DNA from: Aquibacillus saliphilus
GTDB lineage: Bacteria; Bacillota; Bacilli; Bacillales; Amphibacillaceae
NCBI RefSeq assembly: GCF_020404745.1
Contig: NZ_JAIZAP010000003.1
Coordinates: forward strand, 124,001-188,000
Direction of reading: 5' to 3'
Length of the DNA stretch: 64,000 nt
Shown here one piece after another: positions 44,225 through 51,472 of the stretch (the stretch's first letter is position 1; every line of letters starts with the position of its first letter). The position numbers and the translations under genes were made by a program. The notes beneath the pieces were generated by a model. The model made no database searches, was not told the DNA's origin, and saw only the letters and a program-made list of their open reading frames with translations.

Positions 44225-45025
44225 TCAAGAAGCAATTATAGGTGGATTAAATGGCGGTGCATTTACCCATTGGTTTCGAAGGATTTCTAGTCTAGACCCC
44301 CAAAATTGGGACTGTTCAGATTGCATCGTTTCATCACTTGACACAACATTTGCCTTCACAAAGATTGGAACTGAAATTTGCAAGCCATTTGATCCTCCAC
44401 TTCCTGAAATTGGTGTTTCAGAAGTGGCCAGACTAACATAAACCGGTTGATTTGGTTCTGAAAAAGGCTCTCGGTCCTGTCTTGATTTCGAATCTTGGTT
44501 TGCATTTACAGGTCCAGTAACTGAGGTATCCTTAGTACTAGTTATCTTTTCCGCTTGTAATTTATCTGCTTTTTGACTAATTGAAGTACTGGCCATATCC
44601 TTCGACTCTGACTCCTGTTTATTTGTTTGTTCTTTTACGGATTTTTGTTTATTCTTTCTATTATCATTTGATTGTTGATTACCATTACTTGTTGTTACCT
44701 TCGTATTTCGGTTTTGTTTTTTTACTTTTCCCCCTAGATTATTTGAAACTTTTTCTTTTGAACCTGGAGAAGTTTTCATCTTATTTTTATCACGATTACC
44801 AGTTGAAGATTTTACCTTGTCCACTTTTTCAGGATGTTGGTTCACTTTTTTTGTCATTGTATTTTTACTACTGTCGGATGCGGACGAGGTTGGCATCTCT
44901 ACTTTGGGTTTCGTTGTAACTTCAACGTCTTTATTTTCTTTTCCTTTTGACGCTAAAGCTTCTACTGGAAGGATAAATAGTGCACTTATCATCAAGCTGA
45001 AAATTATCATACTTGAGAGACGCAT
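44225..45025 (-). CDS. Basic secreted lysine/serine-rich protein of unknown function
   Basis: A 266-residue protein with a signal peptide (MRLSSMIIFSLMISALFILP..EALA). Residues 27-190 are rich in Lys, Ser, Asn, Thr and Gln and lack hydrophobic residues, so they should be disordered and strongly basic. The last 80 residues are different: VYVSLATSETPISGSGGSN, LQISVPIFVKANVV and a Trp/Pro-rich end (QFWGSRLEILRNQWVNAPPF), perhaps a small folded or anchoring part. No family is recognised. GGAGG precedes the ATG by 9 bases. It is the upstream partner of the acidic protein gene. Confidence 0.68.
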   Translation of the reverse strand: MRLSSMIIFSLMISALFILPVEALASKGKENKDVEVTTKPKVEMPTSSASDSSKNTMTKKVNQHPEKVDKVKSSTGNRDKNKMKTSPGSKEKVSNNLGGKVKKQNRNTKVTTSNGNQQSNDNRKNKQKSVKEQTNKQESESKDMASTSISQKADKLQAEKITSTKDTSVTGPVNANQDSKSRQDREPFSEPNQPVYVSLATSETPISGSGGSNGLQISVPIFVKANVVSSDETMQSEQSQFWGSRLEILRNQWVNAPPFNPPIIAS

Positions 45026-45357
45026 ACCTTTTCACCTCCTTCTTTTTTTCTACTAAATGATTCTAACTAGTTTGACTTTTTGTGGAGGTCAAATATTAAT
45101 TTAGTGAAAATTACCCACATATAACTATCTTAATAACAAAAAAAGAGGCATGAAAATTAAGTTAGTAGTAACTTAATTTTCATGCCTCTTAACGGTTTTA
45201 AAACATGGTCTGCGAATTTAACCGCTTTAAGATTATCCATTGTAACATCTAGAAAGATAGTCCACCTATAGGAATAATTAAACACTTCCTTAGGTTAGAT
45301 CGTCCTGATTACTATCATTTTAAAAGATGACCTAATTCTTCTATATAAAGATGCACC
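45026..45357. other. Intergenic region with a strong terminator
   Basis: A 330-base gap. It holds the promoter of the lysine-rich gene and, at 45137-45190, the terminator of the RacA-like gene. Nothing else is visible. Confidence 0.4.
45137..45190 (-). terminator. Long-stem terminator after the RacA-like gene
   Basis: On the minus strand AAGAGGCATGAAAATTAAGT and its complement form a perfect stem of about 21 bp around a 6-base loop, followed by TTTTTTTG. Confidence 0.88.
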
Positions 45358-46065
45358 CTATTTACGGAATAAGGAGAAAAACCATTCTAAACTTCCTGTT
45401 GGTTTCTTTACCGCTTCTTCTAAACGTTTGTTAAAACTATTTTGTGAACGCCATTCTTTTTTCTGCTCGTCGCGCATGTTTTGTATTTCTTTTTGTAAGA
45501 ATTCACTTTTTTCTTTTTCTTGTTGCAGCAATGTTTCATAATGAGTATTTTGTTGTTCAGTTAATCTTTCAATTTTTGCATTCGTTTTTTGTGCTGAATT
45601 TCCAATACCAGAACTTATCGCATGATGATCTTGCTGGAGCCTTGAAACAGTTGATTTAAGTTGAGACATATCGTTTGTTAATTGAAGATTCATTTCACGT
45701 GTAGCTGCAAGTTCATTCGCTAAAAACATTAAGGATTCTTTTAGTTGATTGGGGTCCTGGGGTAAACTATCATATGTATCGGGTATCGCTACCTCTGTCT
45801 TATTGAATTCTTCCAATCTATCTACTTGTTGATCAACAAGGTGTTTAGCAGTTTCGTCTAAGGGCTTGTCTGTATCGCGTATCGCTATAAGCGATTCGAT
45901 GTCCGAACGAACAAAAATGCGCCGATCACCATCTTTAAAAAATTCATATCCATTTCGCTCTAAAATTTGGCCATACTTTCTAACAGTGGGGGTGGCAATC
46001 CCCAATTCTTCTGCCACTTGCTTGGTAGTGAAAGATTGTTCATTCTGTTGTATATCGTGTCGCAT
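45358..46065 (-). CDS. MerR-type HTH / coiled-coil protein (RacA- or plasmid-partition-like)
   Basis: A 235-residue protein. Residues 11-60 form a MerR-like helix-turn-helix (SFTTKQVAEELGIATPTVRK then YEFFKDGDRRIFVRSDIESL). A spacer follows to about residue 105, and residues 106-215 are predicted coiled coil. The C-terminus ends GSLEWFFSLFRK, a short amphipathic Trp/Phe/Arg segment like a membrane-targeting tail. This layout resembles RacA, which ties the chromosome origin to the cell pole, and DUF3967-type proteins of Bacillus plasmids; exact membership is inference. The ATG follows AAGGAG. A TATCGC-N3-GCGATA palindrome lies 57 bases upstream, and three decayed copies of the 5' end follow. 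Confidence 0.72.
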   Translation of the reverse strand: MRHDIQQNEQSFTTKQVAEELGIATPTVRKYGQILERNGYEFFKDGDRRIFVRSDIESLIAIRDTDKPLDETAKHLVDQQVDRLEEFNKTEVAIPDTYDSLPQDPNQLKESLMFLANELAATREMNLQLTNDMSQLKSTVSRLQQDHHAISSGIGNSAQKTNAKIERLTEQQNTHYETLLQQEKEKSEFLQKEIQNMRDEQKKEWRSQNSFNKRLEEAVKKPTGSLEWFFSLFRK

Positions 46066-46121
46066 ATCGATCTCCTTTTCTATCTATTGAATATGAAGAT
46101 TTACGATTCATTTATAAGTTA

Positions 46122-46136
46122 TATCGCCGAGCGATA
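46122..46136. promoter_or_regulatory. Palindrome TATCGC-CGA-GCGATA upstream of the RacA-like gene
   Basis: A 6-bp inverted repeat with a 3-base spacer in the promoter region of the gene, next to a TATAACT/TATAAAT stretch on the minus strand that may be the -10. The same palindrome recurs at 46414-46430, 46678-46694 and 46938-46954 as ATATCGC-N3-GCGATAT. It is a likely binding site of the encoded HTH protein. Confidence 0.6.
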
Positions 46137-46251
46137 CGGAACACAAGAGCCTCTACACCGTTTCTGGCGTAGTTTAACAAGAAAGACACATATTTAAACT
46201 GAGGTTCTAATCCGTCAAATAACTCCACCTATTTCATCAAAAATAAGCTTG

Positions 46252-46434
46252 TTCGTATCGCGTGCCGCTATGAGCAATTCGATTTCTTATAGAACAAGAT
46301 CAAATCGCCATTTTCTTGTAGTTAAATAATCGTTCATTCTGTTGTATATCATGACGCATTTGAATCTCCTTATCTATCAAATATGAATGATTTCCAGTGA
46401 ATTTGCAAGGTATATATCGCCTAGCGATATGAAA
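46252..46434 (-). pseudogene. Decayed copy A of the 5' end of the RacA-like gene
   Basis: Aligns with 45869-46140: GTATCGCGTGCCGCTATGAGC matches the codons for residues 56-63, then GTTCATTCTGTTGTATATCA, an RBS-like AGGAGATT and the operator palindrome follow in the same order as in the gene. The middle, HTH-coding part is mostly deleted. No open frame remains. Confidence 0.75.
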
Positions 46435-46456
46435 AGAAAAAAACGATTTAACTTCC

Positions 46457-46698
46457 TTCATATCGCGTGCCGATATAAACGATTTAATCTCAGGTTAAAA
46501 ACTATTTAATCGCTTTCTTTTTCTCTATAATTAATCCTACTTTCTAACAGCTGGTGTTGTCCAACTGTTTCTGCCACTTTCTTTTAAAAAGGCTTTTCTT
46601 TCTGTTATATATCATATCGCTTAAGAATCTCCCTTATCTATCAAATATGAATGATTCTCAGTGAATTTGCAAGGTATATATCGCCTAGCGATATGAAA
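46457..46698 (-). pseudogene. Decayed copy B of the 5' end of the RacA-like gene
   Basis: Starts with CATATCGCGTGCCGATATAA and ends with GCCTAGCGATATGAAAAG. In between, ACTTTCTAACAGCTGGTGTT and TTTCTGCCACTTTCTTTT match the HTH codons of the gene (ACTTTCTAACAGTGGGGGTG, TTCTGCCACTTGCTTGG). Stops and small gaps interrupt the frame. Confidence 0.78.
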
Positions 46699-46720
46699 AG
46701 AAAAAAACGATTAGACTTCT

Positions 46721-46958
46721 TCCATATCGCGTGCCGATACGAGCGATTTGATGTCAATTGTAACAACTATTCACTCCTTTTCTTTTTCACTAAATGTAAC
46801 AATAGTTTCTAACAGTTCGTGTTCAATTCCTCTTTCTTCATCCTTTCAGCCTTTTGATGAAAATCGTTTATTCTGAGCTAGATCGTATCGCATTACACTT
46901 CTATTATAATAGGAAGGTTTCCACTGAATTTTAAGGGATATCGCCTTGCGATATAACC
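46721..46958 (-). pseudogene. Decayed copy C of the 5' end of the RacA-like gene
   Basis: Starts with CATATCGCGTGCCGATACGA and ends at the palindrome ATATCGCCTTGCGATAT. AGTTTCTAACAGTTCGTGTT marks the HTH-coding part. A last fragment, CATATCGCTATAATATCGC at 46981-46999, begins a further copy. Confidence 0.75.
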
Positions 46959-47000
46959 AACTAAAGACCATAGTCTTTTCCATATCGCTATAATATCGCT

Positions 47001-47364
47001 AATGTTTCCTTTAAAATAAATTAATTCCGGGTTTGGTTATCATTTTTGATATGTGGAGATAGTATGCCTTGGATGGTGTTTTTCTGTCTAAATGATAAAA
47101 AAAGAAGATTCACACATGAGAAAAGGACGCTTTCGTAAAAGTAAGAAACTTGTACGAAAACGCCCTTTCTAAGATGAATCTTTGCTATTTCAAGAAAATG
47201 AAGAGGTCTTTCAGAAACTATAAAACTCTTTGTAAAACTTATCGATCAATGCTGATCATAAGATTTAAAGTTATAACTCTACATTTGGAATTTCTAATCT
47301 AACTTGTAATTCAACTCACGGTTGGTCTTACTATTTTAACAGTTCTGCTAATGATTGAATATTT
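47001..47364. other. Gene-free spacer before the MFS gene end
   Basis: About 360 bases with no gene. A hairpin at about 47126-47169 (GGACGCTTTCGTA ... TACGAAAACGCCC) may be a terminator-like structure, but it is almost 200 bases from the nearest stop codon. Nothing else is recognised. Confidence 0.4.
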
Positions 47365-48801
47365 TTAGTGCAGCTCTTCCGCTTTGTCAGTTGACATAGG
47401 TTTTTTTAACGGTGTAAACAATGTTATCACCAGTGCAACAACCGCTAAAATCATCATAAAGTAGTATGATTCACTTGAGGCAAAAATTGATGCCTGTTCC
47501 GCAATTCTTTCTGACACACCTTGGTTAACTAAATCGTCTGTATAATCTGTTGCGTTTGATGTATAAATTGTTACCACAACCGCTGTACCAATCGCCCCTG
47601 CTATTTGACGAACAGTATTGTTTACGGCCGTGCCATGTGTAACAAGTTCCTTTGATAATGCATTTAAGCCTGCTGTATTCAGCGGCATTGTAATAAAGCT
47701 TAAACCGATACGCAAGAAAATCGTGCGAATCATTAAGAAAGTAAATGTCGTTGTTTCGGTTAAGTCAGTTACAACCCACATCGAGGGAATGACGAAAATT
47801 AAACCGATAATGAATAATGGCTTCGCGCCGAATCGGTCATACATTTTCCCAGTAACAGGCGATAAGGCTGCATTAATGATGGCCCCTGGCAATAATAATA
47901 ATCCTGCATCAAATGCTGTAAAGCCACGACCATCTTGTAAATAAATCGGTAATAAAATCATATCTGCATATAACATCATCGTTACAATAATGTTAATGAG
48001 TGACGTCATGGTAAATGTTTTGTTTTGAAATACACGTACATTTAAGAACGGGTCATTTGCTTGTAATTGACGTGTTGTAAATAACACTAATACTAAAATG
48101 CCTGCAATAATTAACGTCAACACTAGCGCATCGTTCCAGCCGTGACTACCAGCATTACTAAATCCATATAATAGTAGCCCGAAGCCGATTGTTAATAGAA
48201 TGGCACTCGGCAAATCCAACTTTGATTTTGACACTTCAGATACGTTAACTAAATATTTCAATGCCAATAAAATAACAATCCCTACAAGTGGTATTAAGCC
48301 AATAAACAGCCAGCGCCATGATAAATATTCAATGACAAAGCCAGATAATGTTGGTGCTATCGCTGGAGCAAAAATCATGGCAAGCCCTAATAATCCCATT
48401 GCACTTCCTCGTTTTTCAAGTGGAAAAATAACCATTACGACACTCATCATAAGCGGCATCATAATCCCTGCACCCGCTGCCTGAATCATACGTCCTATTA
48501 ACAAAACTGTAAAATTCGTTGCAATTGCGCAAAAAATAGAACCGATTAATAATAATAACATAGAGCTTACAAATAATTGACGTGTTGAAAAACGCTTCAT
48601 TAAAAAAGCCGTTACCGGAATTAATACACCGTTAACGAGCATAAATCCTGTTGCTAACCATTGTACAGTTGTCGCACTAACATCGAATACTTCCATAAAT
48701 TTACTTAGTGCTACATTTAAAAGTGTTTGGTTTAAAATCGATAAAAAACCTCCCAGTAGCAACACAAACAGTAATACTTTCTTATTTACTTGTTGATCCA
48801 T
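47365..48801 (-). CDS. DHA2 family (EmrB/QacA-type) drug MFS transporter
   Basis: A 478-residue proton-driven exporter with 14 hydrophobic helices. Motif A-like VLIPVTAFLMKRFSTRQL and motif C-like GAGIMMPLMMSVVMVIFPLE, then LGLAMIFAPAIAPTLSG, place it in the DHA2 family. Substrate unknown. It is transcribed away from the TetR gene at 48972, the classic layout of a repressor-controlled efflux pump. Confidence 0.9.
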   Translation of the reverse strand: MDQQVNKKVLLFVLLLGGFLSILNQTLLNVALSKFMEVFDVSATTVQWLATGFMLVNGVLIPVTAFLMKRFSTRQLFVSSMLLLLIGSIFCAIATNFTVLLIGRMIQAAGAGIMMPLMMSVVMVIFPLEKRGSAMGLLGLAMIFAPAIAPTLSGFVIEYLSWRWLFIGLIPLVGIVILLALKYLVNVSEVSKSKLDLPSAILLTIGFGLLLYGFSNAGSHGWNDALVLTLIIAGILVLVLFTTRQLQANDPFLNVRVFQNKTFTMTSLINIIVTMMLYADMILLPIYLQDGRGFTAFDAGLLLLPGAIINAALSPVTGKMYDRFGAKPLFIIGLIFVIPSMWVVTDLTETTTFTFLMIRTIFLRIGLSFITMPLNTAGLNALSKELVTHGTAVNNTVRQIAGAIGTAVVVTIYTSNATDYTDDLVNQGVSERIAEQASIFASSESYYFMMILAVVALVITLFTPLKKPMSTDKAEELH

Positions 48802-48971
48802 AGAAAATCACAGACCTCCTCTTTACTTTATCAACACAATGACGATAAAATGAATTGTAACAACTTTTAAATTAGGAAACCACCAACATTTTTCCGAAAA
48901 CCGTCTACTATGCAACAGTTTCTTTAATTGTGTTGTAAAATTTAAGTTTAATAGACAGGGGAGGCATTAAA
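48802..48971. promoter_or_regulatory. Divergent control region of MFS exporter and TetR gene
   Basis: A 170-base gap. ATTGTAACAACTTTTAAATT and ATTGTGTTGTAAAATTTAAG lie near each end as related AT-rich sequences, possible operators for the neighbouring TetR protein. The TetR gene has GGGGAGG 7 bases before its ATG. Confidence 0.4.
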
Positions 48972-49517
48972 ATGTCTGTAAAGAAAGAAGATCCGCGTGC
49001 CATTCGCTCCAAGCGTTTATTGAAGGAAGCTGTTAAGTCATTATTAATTGAATCACAAAATTTACAGGCGTTAACTGTTCAAAAAGTAACAGTAATAGCA
49101 GAATTAAATCGTGCTACATTTTACTTACATTATTTAGATATGCACAATTTAATAGAGCATGTAGTTTCTGATATTTTCGACGACCTGTATAAGAAATTGT
49201 CACCGTTATTACAACTAGAACCTGTTGATTTAGATGAACAGATGCTTACCTTTTTAGATTATTTTTATCAACATCGAAAATACTTATCAGTGTTATTCGA
49301 AGAGAAGGCGTTTCAAAAGAAACTGCATAACTTTATCGTGGATTTCGTTCAAGCAAGGCGCGATCTACAAAAAATAGTAACAGAAAATACTGTTTCAAAG
49401 GATATTATCGCATCTTCAATTCTAGGTATTTTAATGTGGTGGATTCGTGATGGAAAACATTATAGCTCTGAATATATTGCACAACAAATGTCGGTATGGA
49501 TGACTAGGGGACGTTAA
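48972..49517 (+). CDS. TetR/AcrR family repressor, probable regulator of the MFS exporter
   Basis: A 181-residue regulator. The N-terminal helix-turn-helix is seen in LQALTVQKVTVIAELNRATF followed by YLHYLDMHNLIEHV; the rest is a helical ligand domain. Divergent from the DHA2 exporter, which it probably represses until a substrate binds. Confidence 0.88.
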   Translation: MSVKKEDPRAIRSKRLLKEAVKSLLIESQNLQALTVQKVTVIAELNRATFYLHYLDMHNLIEHVVSDIFDDLYKKLSPLLQLEPVDLDEQMLTFLDYFYQHRKYLSVLFEEKAFQKKLHNFIVDFVQARRDLQKIVTENTVSKDIIASSILGILMWWIRDGKHYSSEYIAQQMSVWMTRGR

Positions 49518-49897
49518 GGATGTCTTAACAGTACAATAATATCAGTCGCGTTATTTATCGCTTGATTGCAATGTCTTTAATTGAAGCATAGTGAACCCTT
49601 TGATGAAGACACTTCTAGACATTTTAATTGCTGATGAACCAAAGAAATGAAAAAAGAGGCCTCTCAAAAATTTGGATAATTAATGAGAAACCTTCACTAA
49701 GAATTTTGTGACCATTGTGACCAATTCACAACTTTTATATCAAGGGTTGGAACAGCTTGTCAATCTAGCTATAACTCCAGATTCTGGCTTTTTCAGATTA
49801 CAATGATGTCCAGCTTTCATTTTTTGGCAAGCGGAACAATCAGTGACGGCACTCTCCTTGATATACAGGATACACCCAATAAAAAACGAAGCATTCT
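49518..49897. other. Gene-free region with a Cys-rich C-terminal coding remnant
   Basis: No complete gene. On the minus strand, 49746-49880 reads as an open tail with DCSACQKMKAGHHCNLKKPE then SGVIARLTSCSNP and a stop codon. The CxxC and HxC pattern looks like a zinc site, but no start is visible, so it is probably a remnant or a short unannotated gene. Its last 36 bases recur at 51406-51444. Confidence 0.4.
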
Positions 49898-50284
49898 TTA
49901 TTTTTCCACATTCTTTAATTGAAACTTATTCAATGCAAAACCAAAGAAAGTAGTCATAAATAGCATACCTACAACCATAATAATGATGCTTCCTGTTAGA
50001 TATGCTGAATCCATTGTAAATAAAACTTCATTTCTAAACCAGGACTGGAACGGCAACCCTAAACCTAATAAAACTGCAAAGAATAATACTTTCACTTTCC
50101 AATCCTTTCCTTTCATCTTTTTAATTGAATTATTGACAAATAGACGCAATAAGCCTAATCCTGCACCTATTGAAAAAAAGATGAGCAAAAACATTTTAAT
50201 AGCTTCATTTAATATAAACGCCTTCGAAAGCATTCCAGCAGCAATAAAAAGCATAACCCACATAATAATATTCGACTTTTTCAC
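49898..50284 (-). CDS. Small four-helix membrane protein, TetR-controlled
   Basis: A 128-residue protein with four predicted membrane helices (residues 5-22, 28-50, 65-82 and 95-120) and a basic cytoplasmic loop (KKMKGKDWKVK). No family recognised. It diverges from a TetR gene, with a perfect 23-base palindrome between them, so it is probably the target of that repressor and may contribute to resistance or export. Confidence 0.6.
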   Translation of the reverse strand: MKKSNIIMWVMLFIAAGMLSKAFILNEAIKMFLLIFFSIGAGLGLLRLFVNNSIKKMKGKDWKVKVLFFAVLLGLGLPFQSWFRNEVLFTMDSAYLTGSIIIMVVGMLFMTTFFGFALNKFQLKNVEK

Positions 50285-50307
50285 TTAGATCACCTATCTT
50301 GTAAATT

Positions 50308-50330
50308 CCACTCAACAACGTGTTGAGTGG
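50308..50330. promoter_or_regulatory. Probable TetR operator, perfect 10-bp inverted repeat
   Basis: CCACTCAACA-ACG-TGTTGAGTGG is a perfect inverted repeat with a 3-base centre, between the membrane protein gene and the TetR gene. Size and position fit a TetR-family operator acting on both. Confidence 0.8.
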
Positions 50331-50412
50331 TGTACGTTTAGTATAAGCGCCTGCTATAATGAAAGCAATAAACAGAAGATGTTTAACTGTTGATTGGTCC
50401 GGAGGAAATAAG

Positions 50413-51000
50413 ATGACTGCAATTTACGATGAAATGAATGAAAAGACAAAAGAAAAAATTCAAAATAACTTTTTACAATTACTCAAGGAAAAGAATTTCA
50501 TGAAAGTATCTGTCCAAGATATTTCAATAGCCACGAATATAAACAGGGGAACTTTTTATCTGCATTATCAAGACAAATATGATTTGCTGGACCAAATGGA
50601 GGAGAGCTTATTAACTGGACTTGAAATGCATTTAGAGCGCCTCCAACCAGATATTTTATTAGTAGAAGCAGAACAAGGAAATATCTCTATGCATGCGGTT
50701 GAAGTATTCCGCTATATTCAAATGAATACAGCATACTTTCAAGTATTTTTAGGGGATAATAACCGCGTTGGCTTCCATAAACGGCTTAAGCTTTTTTTTG
50801 TTGATCATTTTATAGAAAAAATGATTAAAAATAAAGACTTTTTTAAAGGCTTGGCAGTTCCTCAAGACTATTTGTCTTCATTTGCTACATCTGCCTTTTT
50901 AGGCTTGATCGAACAATGGCTTGACAATGATTTAGCCGAATCTCCAAGTGAAATGGCTGAGATGTATATTCAGATTATCTTTTTCATAAGAAACTTATGA
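50413..51000 (+). CDS. TetR/AcrR family regulator
   Basis: A regulator of 195 residues from the ATG at 50413, which follows GGAGG at a 7-base spacing; the frame is open further upstream to 50359, but without a binding site. HTH: FMKVSVQDISIATNINRGTF then YLHYQDKYDLLDQM. The C-terminal part resembles TetR_C domains of the AcrR/YsiA kind (LGLIEQWLDNDLAESPSEMA). Likely autoregulated through the adjacent palindrome. Confidence 0.87.
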   Translation: MTAIYDEMNEKTKEKIQNNFLQLLKEKNFMKVSVQDISIATNINRGTFYLHYQDKYDLLDQMEESLLTGLEMHLERLQPDILLVEAEQGNISMHAVEVFRYIQMNTAYFQVFLGDNNRVGFHKRLKLFFVDHFIEKMIKNKDFFKGLAVPQDYLSSFATSAFLGLIEQWLDNDLAESPSEMAEMYIQIIFFIRNL

Positions 51001-51472
51001 TTAAGAAGCCCTGTTAACAATCCATTCATATCATTTAAATTCAAATCACGATCAAAAGGTAATTGCATGCTTAATCCCTTGATACATCAGGTGAAGATTC
51101 AGACTTTAGTGGTTCAAAATAAATCAACAGATTTAACAAATGTCACTGTTATTTAGGCGATAAACCAGAAGAATAATCGAACTATATATTTAGCCAACGC
51201 AAGACTCGTCCAATAAAGAAAAAAACAGAGAAAACACAATGATCGCATAGTTAGTCAATTTCATAATACTTTGCAATTATGAAATGGATTCAAGTAATAA
51301 ATAAAAAGAAGCTCACATAGTGCGGACTACACACTTGTGAACTTCTTTTAAAAAAACCAGAAATATAGTAGTATTTCACGCTCATCTTTCTAAAAAACCA
51401 TTCATATCAAGGTTGGAACGTGCATGTCAATCTAGCTATACCACTTTTATCATTTCTTAATAGTAAATTAGC
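51001..51472. other. Gene-free region between TetR gene and betB
   Basis: No gene is visible in 470 bases. It holds the terminator at 51306-51349 and a short repeat at 51406-51444 (ATATCAAGGTTGGAACGTGC) that matches 49737-49778. Confidence 0.45.
51306..51349. terminator. Hairpin terminator serving betB, possibly both strands
   Basis: AAGAAGCTCACATAGTG and CACACTTGTGAACTTCTT form an imperfect stem with T-runs on both sides. It can end the betB transcript from the right and that of the TetR gene from the left. Confidence 0.7.

Noticed and set aside
46399-46960. CRISPR array
   Set aside because: The repeated units are about 180-290 bases and derive from the neighbouring gene; there are no short uniform repeats with unique spacers and no cas genes.
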